Position numbers and translations under genes: made by a program. Positions 1 to 8,501 of a stretch of 64,000 nucleotides of DNA are shown piece after piece. The stretch lies in NCBI RefSeq assembly GCF_010727945.1, contig NZ_AP022569.1:2170001-2234000 (forward strand), in the 5' to 3' direction. The number at the start of each line of letters is the position of its first letter. The stretch's first letter is position 1. The stretch comes from Mycobacterium cookii. Lineage in GTDB: Bacteria; Actinomycetota; Actinomycetes; Mycobacteriales; Mycobacteriaceae. Under the pieces are notes generated by a model. It was not told the origin of the DNA. It searched no databases and worked only from the letters and a program-made list of their open reading frames with translations.

Positions 1-171
1 CACCACTCGCCAGCCCGCTCCCGCCAATCGCGGCGCAAACTTGCGCCAGCCGTAGGCGGTATCAGGAAAGCCGTGTAGGCACAACGCGATTGGGCCGTCG
101 GGCGGACCCCAGGTCAGCGCCTTCAATTCGACAGCAGGAGTGTGAACGTCGATCCAGCCGGGTCGGGTCAT
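1..171 (-). CDS. alpha/beta hydrolase, EphC-like (N-terminal part only)
   Basis: Only the first 57 codons lie inside the window; the gene runs off the left edge. The translation contains the oxyanion-hole motif LCLHGFPDTAYGW, typical of alpha/beta hydrolases of the epoxide-hydrolase and haloperoxidase type. The catalytic Ser, Asp and His would lie outside. In M. tuberculosis the epoxide hydrolase gene ephC lies next to bpoB and gnd2, which fits this position and strand, so EphC is the likely identity. A GTG directly before the ATG (at 174) is an alternative start. Confidence 0.7.
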   Translation of the reverse strand, partial: MTRPGWIDVHTPAVELKALTWGPPDGPIALCLHGFPDTAYGWRKFAPRLAGAGWRVV

Positions 172-190
172 CACCTGATCCTTCACGTGG

Positions 191-691
191 CTAGTACTGG
201 TCGAAGTCGGAGACCAGCCAGCGTTCGCCGACCTTGTCGAGGGTCACTCGAACACTGGATTCGGTTGCTTCCGGGGCAGCGTCGCCGATCTTGACGCTTT
301 GGTCGACGAACAACAGGACGGTCGCCTTGTTCGGCGTCACCGCCTCCGGCGCGGCCGCGGCCACGTGGGCGCTCGCGGCGACGTGTCGCTGCTTCGCGTT
401 GGGAATCAGCTCCTGCTGCGTCCGCGTGGTGTACGTGTCGAGGAACTCGCCGGTCAACTTCTCCCGCGCGACCGCCACATCGTGGTCGACGGTGTCGAAT
501 CGGAATGTCAGCACCGAGACCGTCGAATCCGTTGCGGCCGTGACAGATTGGCTCCGGGCATCATCGATACCGCGAATCGATGAGTCTTTCCACTTCAACA
601 AGCCCGCGGACATCGCCAGCAGCAACGCAAAACCCGGAAGCAAGCCGTAAACCAGCACGCGCGACCAATTGATCGACCGACGTTGTGTCAT
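191..691 (-). CDS. Mce-associated membrane protein
   Basis: 166 aa. One N-terminal membrane segment (about residues 11-28) is followed by an extracytoplasmic domain ending in the typical GERWLVSDFDQY tail of Mce-associated (Mas/Mam/Omam) proteins. These proteins stabilise or assist Mce lipid transporters in the mycobacterial envelope (family knowledge). It overlaps the upstream gene by 4 bp (ATGA) and is probably translated from the same mRNA. No yrbE or mce genes are in the window, so this is an orphan pair whose partner transporter is unknown. Confidence 0.82.
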   Translation of the reverse strand: MTQRRSINWSRVLVYGLLPGFALLLAMSAGLLKWKDSSIRGIDDARSQSVTAATDSTVSVLTFRFDTVDHDVAVAREKLTGEFLDTYTTRTQQELIPNAKQRHVAASAHVAAAAPEAVTPNKATVLLFVDQSVKIGDAAPEATESSVRVTLDKVGERWLVSDFDQY

Positions 692-1215
692 GACACGAAC
701 GCGACGTCGGAGACCTTGGCGACGTCGCCCACCTTCTGCACCGTTACCCGCATCCGCAGGAACCGCGGCTCGTGCGCGGGATCGGCGGACTTCACCGTTA
801 CCGCAACCAGCACCCGGCCCTGGTCGCCGGTCTGCGATTCCAGCCCGGCGTCGGTGACGGTACCCAGCAGCCGCGACCGGCTCCGGTTCGCGCTATCGAC
901 GTACGCCTGCCGCCGACGGGCGAAGCTGTCGGCGAACCCGCCGGTCGCCGAGTCCGCGATCCGTTGCGCATCAGCATCGGCGTGCTCGTAGTCGACGGTG
1001 CTGAGGTTGACCGCGACGTCCTGCGCTGTCTGGACGAAGAGGTTGCGATGCGCCTCCCGGTGCTCGGCCTCGTAGGTCCGGAAACCCAGCCAGCCAACCA
1101 ACCCGGCCAACACCACGCCCGCCACGAGACCGATGACGAGGGCGATCCGCTCAACATGACCCGGCGATCGGATCGGCCGCAGGTATACGACGTCTGCCGG
1201 GCCATCATCGGGCAT
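688..1215 (-). CDS. Mce-associated membrane protein
   Basis: 175 aa. A short cytoplasmic N-terminus is followed by a membrane helix (about residues 24-46) and a periplasmic domain of the Mce-associated fold, with the late strand motif VQKVGDVAKVSDVAFV resembling its downstream partner. The two probably act together as an Mce-complex accessory pair. A TANNNT hexamer ends 7 nt before the ATG and no Shine-Dalgarno is visible, so the mRNA is probably leaderless. Confidence 0.8.
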   Translation of the reverse strand: MPDDGPADVVYLRPIRSPGHVERIALVIGLVAGVVLAGLVGWLGFRTYEAEHREAHRNLFVQTAQDVAVNLSTVDYEHADADAQRIADSATGGFADSFARRRQAYVDSANRSRSRLLGTVTDAGLESQTGDQGRVLVAVTVKSADPAHEPRFLRMRVTVQKVGDVAKVSDVAFVS

Positions 1216-1222
1216 ACGTCCT

Positions 1223-1228
1223 AACGTA
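1223..1228 (-). promoter_or_regulatory. -10 element of a leaderless Mce-associated operon
   Basis: On the minus strand the hexamer TACGTT matches the mycobacterial -10 consensus TANNNT. It is separated by 7 nt from the ATG at 1215, which puts the transcription start at or next to the start codon. Confidence 0.5.
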
Positions 1229-1236
1229 CCGACCGC

Positions 1237-1710
1237 TCAGACCGATGCGGCGGCGCTCTCCAAATCTGCGATAACGATCTTGCGCATGCCGTACATCGCC
1301 TGGGTGGCGGCGGTGGCCCGTGCCGGATCCGGGTGGCTGACCAGTTCATACAGCCGGTTGGGAACGACCTGCCAGCTCAGACCGAATCGGTCCTTGCACC
1401 AGCCGCACTGCGACTCCTGGCCGCCGTCGGTGAGCCGGTCCCAGTAGTAGTCGACCTCGTCCTGGTCCTTGCAGTTGATGGTGAACGACACCGCCTCGTT
1501 GAACGTGAAGTGCGGGCCGCCGTTGATCCCGATGAACCGGTTGCCGTCCAGCACAAAGGTGCCGGACAGGACCGAGCCGGGCTCGCCGGGTCCGGCGTCG
1601 GTGCTTCGGTTGAGGAACTCGATCTTCGAGTTCGGGAAGATCGACGTGTAGAACGTCGCCGCCTCCTCCAAGTTGTGGTCGAACCACAGCGAGGGCGTGA
1701 TCGCGGGCAT
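1237..1710 (-). CDS. VOC-family (PhnB/3-dmu-9 type) protein
   Basis: 157 aa. It starts with ITPSLWFDHNLEEAATFY, the signature of the PhnB-like branch of the vicinal oxygen chelate superfamily, and contains GGQESQCGWCKDRFGLSW, a motif usual in this group. Substrate and reaction are unknown; many members are annotated loosely as 3-demethylubiquinone methyltransferase-like without proof. The start is supported by a strong AGGAGG five nt upstream. It lies between the Mce-associated pair and the divergent bpoB-like gene. Confidence 0.85.
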   Translation of the reverse strand: MPAITPSLWFDHNLEEAATFYTSIFPNSKIEFLNRSTDAGPGEPGSVLSGTFVLDGNRFIGINGGPHFTFNEAVSFTINCKDQDEVDYYWDRLTDGGQESQCGWCKDRFGLSWQVVPNRLYELVSHPDPARATAATQAMYGMRKIVIADLESAAASV

Positions 1711-1813
1711 TACCGCCTCCTGTTCATCGTCGGATATGTCTCATGGGTAGACCCCGGCGACGGCGAAAAGTCATCTCGGTAACGTCAGAGTGCGATCGAC
1801 GAGAGGACCGCCC

Positions 1814-2677
1814 GTGACAACCGTGAGCAGCGCTCCGCAGACAGTCGAGTTTTCCGGTGTTCAGGGGCTCACCCTGATCGCCGACGAGTGGAATCGCGGC
1901 GCCGACGCGGCGGCCGATCGGCCGACCGTGCTGATGTTGCACGGCGGAGGCCAGAATCGGCATTCCTGGAAGAACACCGGCCAGATCCTGGCCGACGAGG
2001 GCTTCCACGTGGTCGCGCTGGACAGCCGGGGCCACGGCGACAGCGATCGCGCGCCCGACGCCGATTACGACGTCGACACGATGACCGCCGACGTCATGCA
2101 GGTGCTCGACGCCATCGACCGGCAGGTGATGCTGATCGGAGCGAGCATGGGCGGATTGACCGGCATCTTGGCCGCCGATCAGGCCGGACCCGACCGCATC
2201 ACGGGGTTGGTGCTGGTCGACGTCGTGCCACGGTTCGAGAAGAACGGCAGCGCCCGCATCCGCGACTTCATGTTCAGCGGCCTGCACGGTTTCGGCTCAC
2301 TCGACGAGGCAGCCGACGCCGTCGCCGCCTATCTCCCGTATCGGAAGAAGCCGCGTAGCCCCGAGGGACTGAAGAAGAACCTGCGGCTGCGCGACGGCCG
2401 TTGGTACTGGCACTGGGATCCTGCCTTCATGACCAAGCCCGGCGACGACCCGGAATTGCGAACCGAGAAGTTCGAGCACGCCGCCGCGGGCCTGACGATT
2501 CCGGTGTTGCTGATCCGCGGCAAGCTCTCCGATGTGGTCAGCCCGGAAGGCGTCCAGCACTTTCTGGAGACCGTGCCCAACGCCGAGTTCGTCGAGTTGT
2601 CCGGTGCAGGCCACACCGCGGCGGGCGACGACAACGATGCCTTCAGCGACGTCGTGGTGGCATTCGCGACGCGTTAG
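1814..2677 (+). CDS. bpoB: alpha/beta hydrolase, BpoB-like
   Basis: 287 aa from the GTG at 1814, chosen because a GAGAGGA Shine-Dalgarno lies 6 nt upstream; an in-frame GTG at 1790 would add eight residues. Oxyanion motif HGGG at about residue 43, nucleophile elbow GASMGG with Ser111, and GAGHTA carrying the catalytic His near the C-terminus. The family is annotated as non-haem peroxidase, but most members are esterases; the true substrate is unknown. It converges on gnd2 with a 7-bp gap, as bpoB and gnd2 do in M. tuberculosis (Rv1123c/Rv1122). Confidence 0.85.
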   Translation: MTTVSSAPQTVEFSGVQGLTLIADEWNRGADAAADRPTVLMLHGGGQNRHSWKNTGQILADEGFHVVALDSRGHGDSDRAPDADYDVDTMTADVMQVLDAIDRQVMLIGASMGGLTGILAADQAGPDRITGLVLVDVVPRFEKNGSARIRDFMFSGLHGFGSLDEAADAVAAYLPYRKKPRSPEGLKKNLRLRDGRWYWHWDPAFMTKPGDDPELRTEKFEHAAAGLTIPVLLIRGKLSDVVSPEGVQHFLETVPNAEFVELSGAGHTAAGDDNDAFSDVVVAFATR

Positions 2678-2684
2678 CGACTGT

Positions 2685-3713
2685 TTAGCCGCCCACGCCC
2701 GGCTTCTCGGCATGCCCACCGAACTGCTTGCGCATGGCCGACAGCGCCTTGTTGGCGAAGTCGTCGAGACTCCGCGAGGCGAAACGGGACTGCAGCGCGG
2801 TCGTCAGCACTGGTGCGGGCACGCCCTCGTCGATCGCCGCGATCGCCGTCCACCTGCCCTCGCCGGAGTCAGAGACCCGCCCGGAGAACTCCTTCAGCTC
2901 AGGCGATTCGTGCAACGCGATCGCGGTCAGGTCCAGCAGCCACGAACCGACGACGCTGCCCCGCCGCCACACCTCGGCGACGTCGGCGATGTCGAAGTTG
3001 TACTGATAGCACTCGGGGTTCGACAGAGGCGCGGTCTCGGCGTCGCCGGCCTCGATGCGCTTGCCGATGTCGGCATTACGCAGGATGTTCAGCCCTTCGG
3101 CGAGCGAGGCCATCATTCCGTATTCGATCCCGTTGTGCACCATCTTCACGAAGTGCCCGGCGCCGGTCGGACCGCAATGGAGATAACCCTTCTCTGGCTG
3201 CGCGACCTCCCCCTCGCGGCCGGGGGTACGCGGTGCGGCGTCCACGCCCGGCGCGATGATCGAGAACAACGGCTCGGCATGCTCGAAGGCGTAGTCATCG
3301 CCGCCGATCATCAGGCAGTAGCCGCGCTCGCGGCCCCACACGCCACCGCTGGTGCCGCAGTCGATGAGGTGAATGCCCTTCTCGGACAGCGTCTTCGCGT
3401 GTTTCAGGTCGTCGCGGTAATACGAGTTGCCGCCATCGATGACGATGTCGCCCTTCTCCAGCGTCGTCGCCAGCTCGTCGATCACCCCGGTGGTGATTGT
3501 GCCGGCGGGCACCATTACCCAGACAACCCTTGGCGCACTGAGCTTTTCGGCTAGATCCGACAGCGACGACGCTCCGGTGATGTTGTCGACGCCGGCGAAG
3601 GACTTCACCACGTCCGGATCATGGTCGTAGACCACGCCCTCATGTCCGGCATCGACCACTCGGCGGATGATGTTGCCGCCCATTCGGCCCAAACCGATCA
3701 TCCCTAGTTGCAT
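2685..3713 (-). CDS. gnd2: 6-phosphogluconate dehydrogenase, decarboxylating (short form)
   Basis: 342 aa. Oxidises 6-phosphogluconate to ribulose 5-phosphate and CO2 in the oxidative pentose phosphate pathway. The cofactor-binding motif GLGRMGGN lies at residues 7-14, followed by GGNSYYRDD, the substrate motif GTSGGVWG and the catalytic region HFVKMVHNGIE. The length fits the short Gnd class (about 300-340 aa), not the 470-residue dimeric form. The frame stays open far upstream inside zwf, but MQLGMIGLG is the proper start of the Rossmann domain. It follows zwf by 14 bp and is surely cotranscribed. Confidence 0.95.
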   Translation of the reverse strand: MQLGMIGLGRMGGNIIRRVVDAGHEGVVYDHDPDVVKSFAGVDNITGASSLSDLAEKLSAPRVVWVMVPAGTITTGVIDELATTLEKGDIVIDGGNSYYRDDLKHAKTLSEKGIHLIDCGTSGGVWGRERGYCLMIGGDDYAFEHAEPLFSIIAPGVDAAPRTPGREGEVAQPEKGYLHCGPTGAGHFVKMVHNGIEYGMMASLAEGLNILRNADIGKRIEAGDAETAPLSNPECYQYNFDIADVAEVWRRGSVVGSWLLDLTAIALHESPELKEFSGRVSDSGEGRWTAIAAIDEGVPAPVLTTALQSRFASRSLDDFANKALSAMRKQFGGHAEKPGVGG

Positions 3714-3727
3714 GGTGTCTCGCTTCC

Positions 3728-5131
3728 TTAGTGGTGGTTGTCGGCTAGCCACGGCTGTTGCCAGCTGCGATGTCCGCGTAACAAATCGCGCGCCGCGTCC
3801 GGCCCCCACGAGCCCGGTTCGTAGCGATGGATCTCGCCGGGGTTGTCCAGCAACGGCTGCACGATCCGCCAGGTCTCTTCGATGGCGTCCTCGCGGGCGA
3901 ACAGTTGGTGATCCCCGGTCAGCGCACCGTGCAGCAGCCGCTCGTATGGCAGCAGCGGCTCGCCCAGGTCGGCCATGAACGACGAATCCAGGTGCAGGTC
4001 GCGCCAGCGGTCGCCGTCCAGTGCCGTCAACTGGATGCGCAGTCCGGGATCGGGGTCGATGCGCAGGATGATCTGGTTGGGCTCGGCCCGCCTGCGCTCC
4101 GGCAGGAAACTGAGCGACGGGACGCGGTGGGTGAACAACCGCACCTCGGTCACGCGCTCCGTCATCGCCTTGCCCGCTCGCAGGAAGATCGGCACACCGT
4201 GCCATCGCCAGTTGTCGATCTCCACCCGCATCGCGACGAAGGTCTCGGTCTGCGAATTCTTGGCGACGCCGTCCACGTCGGTGTAGCCGCGGTACTGACC
4301 CCGGACGCAGCGGTCCGGGTCCACCGCCGCTATCGCCCGCAGCACGTCGGCCTTCCTGTCGTTCAGGTCGTCAGCGCTCGGGCCGACCGGCGGCTCCATC
4401 GCCACGCCGGCAAGCACCTGCAGCAGATGGTTCTGCACGACGTCGCGCAGCGCGCCGACCCCGTCGTAGAACTTGCCGCGGTCGTCGACGCCGAAGTCCT
4501 CGGCCATGGTGATCTGAATCTCGGAGATGACGTGGCGATTCCACAACTCGACCAGGGCCAGGTTGCCGAAGCGCAGGTACTCCAGTTCGACGACCGGCTC
4601 TTTGCCCAAGAAGTGGTCCACCCGGAAGAGCTGCTCTTCGCCCAACAGGGCACGCAGCCGGGCGTTGAGTTCGCGGGCAGAGGTCAGGTCGTGACCGAAG
4701 GGCTTCTCCACCGCGACGCGGGAACGCTTCAGCAGGCCGGCCTTGCCCAGGTTCTCCACGATCGGCGCGAACAGCGAGGGCGGCATCTCCAGGTAGTAGA
4801 GGCACTGATGCTTCGAACCGATCTGCTTGGCCAGCGCGTCGTACAGTGCACTGTCGGTGACGACGTCACCGTGCAGGTAGGACAACCTGCCGGCCAACTT
4901 GTCGAACACCTTGTCGTCGATCTTCTCGCCGGCCCCCGCGATCGCCTCGCGGGCCCGCTTGACCAACTCGTCCTTGCTGATGTCGTCGCTGGCCACCCCA
5001 ACGATCGGACACTGCAGCAATCCCCGGCGCTCGAGGCGGTAGAGGGCCTGGAAGGTCATCTTGCGGGCCAAGTCGCCGGTGATCCCGAAGATCACCAGCA
5101 GGTCTGAGTCGCTATCGCCGCCTTCGGCCAA
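3728..5131 (-). CDS. zwf: glucose-6-phosphate 1-dehydrogenase
   Basis: 467 aa, close to M. tuberculosis Zwf1 (466). First step of the oxidative pentose phosphate pathway, glucose 6-phosphate to 6-phosphogluconolactone with NAD(P)+. Visible motifs are the N-terminal dinucleotide motif FGITGDLARK, EKPFGHDL and the active-site sequence RVDHFLGKE. The gene leads the zwf-gnd2 pair, so two successive NADPH-producing steps share one mRNA. A 259-bp divergent intergenic region separates it from the cyclase gene. Confidence 0.96.
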   Translation of the reverse strand: MAEGGDSDSDLLVIFGITGDLARKMTFQALYRLERRGLLQCPIVGVASDDISKDELVKRAREAIAGAGEKIDDKVFDKLAGRLSYLHGDVVTDSALYDALAKQIGSKHQCLYYLEMPPSLFAPIVENLGKAGLLKRSRVAVEKPFGHDLTSARELNARLRALLGEEQLFRVDHFLGKEPVVELEYLRFGNLALVELWNRHVISEIQITMAEDFGVDDRGKFYDGVGALRDVVQNHLLQVLAGVAMEPPVGPSADDLNDRKADVLRAIAAVDPDRCVRGQYRGYTDVDGVAKNSQTETFVAMRVEIDNWRWHGVPIFLRAGKAMTERVTEVRLFTHRVPSLSFLPERRRAEPNQIILRIDPDPGLRIQLTALDGDRWRDLHLDSSFMADLGEPLLPYERLLHGALTGDHQLFAREDAIEETWRIVQPLLDNPGEIHRYEPGSWGPDAARDLLRGHRSWQQPWLADNHH

Positions 5132-5390
5132 TCGGGACCTCCACGAAAAGTCGACTAGTCAGCACGGACTGCACACTTGCAAACGATCCCGCGGCCAGCC
5201 TCAACCCTAAACACTGCACTTCGGCCCGACAACCAGAACAGAGCAGATATGTAGCCGCTCACGCAACCGGACAAACACCCGCCGATCCGGTTATCGGAAC
5301 ATACACTCGCAGTTGATCTTTCGATTCCCCGCCGGAAACACAGGGAGGGCATGCTATTTCGCCGCGCCACGATCAGGGAAGATGCGTGAC
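5132..5390. other. divergent intergenic region between zwf and the cyclase gene
   Basis: A 259-bp non-coding stretch, more AT-rich than its surroundings, which must hold promoters for both zwf (minus) and the cyclase gene (plus). The only clear site is AGGGAA at 5375-5380, the Shine-Dalgarno of the cyclase. I could not assign a convincing -10/-35 pair to either gene by eye. Confidence 0.5.
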
Positions 5391-6191
5391 ATGCACGACC
5401 ACCTGTTGACGGCGGTATACGGGCTGGCCGGCATCGCATTGATCGAAGCCGTAGCCCTGGCCATCGGGTGGGTGCTGCTGACCCGTCTTCGCCGCGAAGC
5501 CGACGAACTACGGCGGACCGCCGACAATCGCAGCTGGCTGATCTCCAGCGGTCGCGAGGCGGTCAAGACGGTGTGGCAGACGGCGAACCTGGTCCGCAAA
5601 GAGGGCTTCGGCGCCGCGGTGCGCAGCTCCATCGAGGACCTCGCCGACTGGGCCGAGGTCGAACGGCCCGACCTGGCCAGGGTGACACCAGACGGCAAGG
5701 TGGCAATCCTGTTCTCCGACATCGAGGAGTCGACCGCACTCAACGAGCGCGTGGGCGACCGCGCCTGGGTGAAGTTGATCGGCGAACACGACAAACTGGT
5801 CCGCAAGCTGGTCAAGCAGCGCGACGGCCACGTGGTGAAAAGTCAGGGCGACGGGTTCATGATCGCGTTCGCCCGCGCCGAGCAGGCGGTGCGATGCGGC
5901 ATCGACATGCAGGACGCGCTGCAGAAAGACGCGCAACGTAAGCGAAACAACGGGATTCGGGTCAGGATCGGCGTCCACACGGGTCGATCGGTGCGCCGCG
6001 GCGACGACCTCTTTGGTCGTAACGTCGCGATGGCGGCACGCGTCGCCGCGGAAGCCGGCGGCGGCGAAATCCTGGTGAGCGATGCCGTGCGCGACGCCCT
6101 CAAGAACTGCGAGGACATCTCCTTCGACGACGGCCGGGACGCCGAGTTGAAAGGCTTCGCCGGCAAGCACCGGCTCTACGCCGTCGCCTGA
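5391..6191 (+). CDS. membrane-anchored class III nucleotide cyclase, partly degenerate active site
   Basis: 266 aa. One membrane helix (about residues 7-30), an amphipathic linker, then a class III cyclase domain (about 100-255). Metal-binding Asp110 (FSDIEEST) and Asp154 (SQGDGF) are present, as is Lys150 at the substrate-specifying position. In the second half of the site, [11 protein letters not shown] places Arg210 where Asp/Thr is usual and Ala213 where the transition-state Asn is expected; Arg217 is kept. Activity may be low or absent. The start at 5391 has AGGGAA ten nt upstream; the ATG at 5382 is too close to it. In M. tuberculosis the gene beside zwf1 (Rv1120c) is a short cyclase-like relic; here it is intact. 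Confidence 0.85.
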   Translation: MHDHLLTAVYGLAGIALIEAVALAIGWVLLTRLRREADELRRTADNRSWLISSGREAVKTVWQTANLVRKEGFGAAVRSSIEDLADWAEVERPDLARVTPDGKVAILFSDIEESTALNERVGDRAWVKLIGEHDKLVRKLVKQRDGHVVKSQGDGFMIAFARAEQAVRCGIDMQDALQKDAQRKRNNGIRVRIGVHTGRSVRRGDDLFGRNVAMAARVAAEAGGGEILVSDAVRDALKNCEDISFDDGRDAELKGFAGKHRLYAVA

Positions 6192-6195
6192 CCGG

Positions 6196-6354
6196 TCAGG
6201 CTTCCCCAGCCTCGGCGAGCCGTTGGTGCAGCCGCTCGCGGATCTCGTTGGGCGTGTAGGCACGCCGTCGCCGCTGGTCGCGAACCACCAGCACTCCCCC
6301 GGCCGCCACCCCGACGACCCCGGCCAATCCCAGCAACTTCCAGATCGTGCGCAT
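6196..6354 (-). CDS. small membrane protein, 52 aa
   Basis: Found by reading the minus strand. It encodes a 52-residue protein with an N-terminal hydrophobic helix (residues 4-24), a basic patch RDQRRRR and a short helical tail (TPNEIRERLHQRLAEAGEA). The basic residues after the helix suggest the tail is cytoplasmic. It ends 4 bp from the stop of the convergent cyclase gene and its start faces the papain-like gene 23 bp away. Function unknown; codon use and the clear helix-tail architecture support it as real. Confidence 0.65.
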   Translation of the reverse strand: MRTIWKLLGLAGVVGVAAGGVLVVRDQRRRRAYTPNEIRERLHQRLAEAGEA

Positions 6355-6377
6355 CGGCTCAGGTTATTCGCGAGTGC

Positions 6378-7109
6378 ATGCCGACAGCGGCGGTATCTGC
6401 ATATGGTTCGTTGGTGGATACGCACACGGTGACCTTGGACCAGGCGCTGGAGGAGACCAGGACCGGCGACGTCTGGCTGTTTCGCGGACACTCCGGACCG
6501 GACCGCGCGATTCAGACCATGTCGAACAGCCCGGTCAACCACGTCGGTATGACGGTCGCGATCGAGGATCTGCCGCCGCTGATGTGGCATGCCGAACTCG
6601 GCGACAAACTCACCGACTTCTGGACCGGCACCAATCACCGCGGCGTGCAGCTCAACGACGCACGGGAAGCCGTCGAGCGCTGGCTGACTCGCTACGGGCA
6701 ACGATGCTGGTTTCGCCAACTGACCCCGCACGCGGACCACGAGCAGGAAAACCGGCTGTTGCGCGTCATCGCCCGGATGGACGGTACGCCGTTTCCGTCC
6801 ACCACTCGGCTGACGCTGCGATGGCTACGTGGTCAGCTCCCGACGAGGTACGACTGGGTCCGCGGAATTCCGGTCATAGACGGCAAGGTTCGCGAAGCGA
6901 CGCGTCGACGCCGCGCCGAACAACGCAAGGGCGGCTTCGAGTCGGCGTACTGCGCCGAGACCGTCGCGGTCACCTATGAGGAGATGGGCCTGATCGAAAC
7001 CGAGAAGCGGTCTAATTGGTTTGACCCTGGCCGGTTTTGGAGTGGAGACGGCCTTCCATTGGTTGCGCCGTACCAGTTGGGTGCCGAGATCGCCGTCGTT
7101 TCAGGCTGA
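6378..7109 (+). CDS. permuted papain-like (YiiX/C92-type) enzyme, putative
   Basis: 243 aa, no signal peptide. The early motif GDVWLFRGHSG followed by SPVNHVGM (His55) and the late motif SAYCAETVA (Cys192) match the circularly permuted NlpC/P60 papain-like fold of YiiX/YaeF, in which His precedes Cys. Such proteins are amidases, peptidases or lipid-linked hydrolases; the substrate here is unknown. The basic stretch REATRRRRAEQRK around residues 172-184 is unusual. No close operon partner. Family assignment rests on motifs only. Confidence 0.6.
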   Translation: MPTAAVSAYGSLVDTHTVTLDQALEETRTGDVWLFRGHSGPDRAIQTMSNSPVNHVGMTVAIEDLPPLMWHAELGDKLTDFWTGTNHRGVQLNDAREAVERWLTRYGQRCWFRQLTPHADHEQENRLLRVIARMDGTPFPSTTRLTLRWLRGQLPTRYDWVRGIPVIDGKVREATRRRRAEQRKGGFESAYCAETVAVTYEEMGLIETEKRSNWFDPGRFWSGDGLPLVAPYQLGAEIAVVSG

Positions 7110-7124
7110 CTGTCCAGCCAGCGA

Positions 7125-7523
7125 TCACACCCCGAACTTCGCACGCGCCTCCTCAGTGACGGGTGTGAAGAGGTTGACCAAGTTGCCATCCGGATCTCGG
7201 AACAATAATGCGCGATTACCCCACGGCATCGTCGTCGGCGCCGTCACGATCTCGCCGACGTGCGCACGCAATCGCTCGTACTCGGCGTCCACGTCGTCGA
7301 CGATGAACTCGACGATCATGCTTCTGTTTGCTTCCGGCTCAGCGGATCCTGCGCCGAACAGCGGCACGGTCTTATCGCTGCCGATGGCCAAAGTGCCTAC
7401 CGGCGTTGGAATCTCAGCGAACAGCTCGTTGCCCCAGACCGCCGCGGTCTCGGTCACTCTCTCGTAGAAGCCAACAAGCCGTGGGACGTCACCGGTGATG
7501 ATCCTGGTCGAAACGAATCTCAT
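7125..7523 (-). CDS. VOC/glyoxalase-family protein
   Basis: 132 aa with a single VOC module: a beta-alpha-beta start (VSTRIITGDVPRLVGFYERV) and the C-terminal motif ALLFRDPDGNLVNLFTPV, whose acidic position is typical of metal-binding VOC proteins. Reaction unknown (glyoxalase, bleomycin-resistance or dioxygenase type). It is convergent with the papain-like gene (15 bp apart) and stands alone. Confidence 0.85.
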   Translation of the reverse strand: MRFVSTRIITGDVPRLVGFYERVTETAAVWGNELFAEIPTPVGTLAIGSDKTVPLFGAGSAEPEANRSMIVEFIVDDVDAEYERLRAHVGEIVTAPTTMPWGNRALLFRDPDGNLVNLFTPVTEEARAKFGV

Positions 7524-7564
7524 GGGGCGATGCTAAGCAACACCTCCGACAAGAATGCCCTGGG

Positions 7565-7903
7565 TCAGATCGTCATCCAGATGCCGTTGTTCCAGAAGCC
7601 CCAGGCGCGAGCGGTCTGATTCCACATCACGTTGGCTCCGGGCGCCCACGATGGCGGGGCCGGCGCCGGCGGCGCCCACGGCGGCGGAAGTCCCCAGGGC
7701 CCCGCGCTGAACGGGGCCGGTCCACCCGCGCGCTGCCAGTCGTGGCACTGATTCCAGTCCCAGTCGAGCACCGGGCTCCAGCCCGGATCCCATTGCTGGC
7801 CGGGGCACCAGTGATACGTGGGCGCCGGGGCCGCGTGAGCCACGCCGCCCGCCAAACACAGTGCGGACAGCGCGACCGTCAGGGTGCTCGCTCGTCGGGC
7901 CAT
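7565..7903 (-). CDS. small secreted Pro/Trp-rich protein
   Basis: 112 aa. A signal peptide (positive MARRAS, hydrophobic core, cleavage near AHA-AP at about residue 25) leads to a mature protein rich in Pro, Trp and Gly. It has only two cysteines, in a WCPG motif and a later CHDW, likely forming a disulfide. The same WCPG...CH..W pattern recurs in the secreted protein at 54663. Probably a mycobacterium-specific exported protein of unknown role. Confidence 0.75.
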   Translation of the reverse strand: MARRASTLTVALSALCLAGGVAHAAPAPTYHWCPGQQWDPGWSPVLDWDWNQCHDWQRAGGPAPFSAGPWGLPPPWAPPAPAPPSWAPGANVMWNQTARAWGFWNNGIWMTI

Positions 7904-7940
7904 GTCCCCGAGTGTGCCTCAGCTTTCACGCCGGTATGGC

Positions 7941-8501
7941 CTAAACCGCGCGTCGCGCGGGAGGCGGCACCCAGGACTCCAGCGTCTTGCGGCCGATCAA
8001 CTGGCAGCCATGGGTGTACGCCAGTCGCTTGGCCGCCTGGGTGAACTCCTGATTGCTCACGACGATGCTCTTGTTGCAGTCGTGGTGACGGGCACCGGAG
8101 ACCACCTGCTGCACCGCCGCCACTCCGACCGGGCTGCCGTAACGCTTGCACTGCACCGCCACCGACCTACCGTCTTTCACTGCGATCAGGTCGACGCCGT
8201 AATCACCGGTCGCCGAGGTGAAGTCGACCTGCCAGCCGGCCCGTCGCAACCGCGCGGCGACGTAGTCCTCGAATTCGACCCCGGTCATGGCGTCGATCGA
8301 GGCCATGCTCGACCCCGGCCGCCGGATGGCCTCGGCCGACAACACCACGGCCAGCACGCCGCCGACGACGGCGCCGGCCGCACCCGTCCAGACGCCGTGT
8401 CCGAGCAGGCCCGCGATCAGACCGAAGTAGACCGGGAGGAACAGGTAGGTGATCTTCACGATGTGCTGATCGTAAAGACGCCGACCGACAATTCGGTTCA
8501 A
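7941..8501 (-). CDS. membrane protein with Mrr-like restriction endonuclease domain
   Basis: 186 aa from a TTG at 8501. Two N-terminal membrane helices (about residues 16-35 and 40-58) precede a PD-(D/E)XK nuclease-like domain: GVEFEDYVAARL, then GDYGVDLIAV and VAVQCKRY, i.e. the E...D...QxK core of Mrr-type enzymes. Such membrane-anchored Mrr proteins are seen in actinobacteria; their DNA target is unknown. The TTG overlaps the SDR stop codon (TTGA) and has GGAG 5 nt upstream, suggesting translational coupling; a GTG at 8459 just before the first helix is an alternative. Confidence 0.75.
   Translation of the reverse strand: MNRIVGRRLYDQHIVKITYLFLPVYFGLIAGLLGHGVWTGAAGAVVGGVLAVVLSAEAIRRPGSSMASIDAMTGVEFEDYVAARLRRAGWQVDFTSATGDYGVDLIAVKDGRSVAVQCKRYGSPVGVAAVQQVVSGARHHDCNKSIVVSNQEFTQAAKRLAYTHGCQLIGRKTLESWVPPPARRAV

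Noticed and set aside
2685..4205. 506-codon version of gnd2 extending into zwf
   Set aside because: The extra N-terminal 160 residues are out-of-frame zwf sequence; the Rossmann fold starts at the ATG at 3713.
3827..5107. 426-codon open frame on the plus strand opposite zwf
   Set aside because: Antisense of a clear enzyme gene, with low-complexity composition and no motif.
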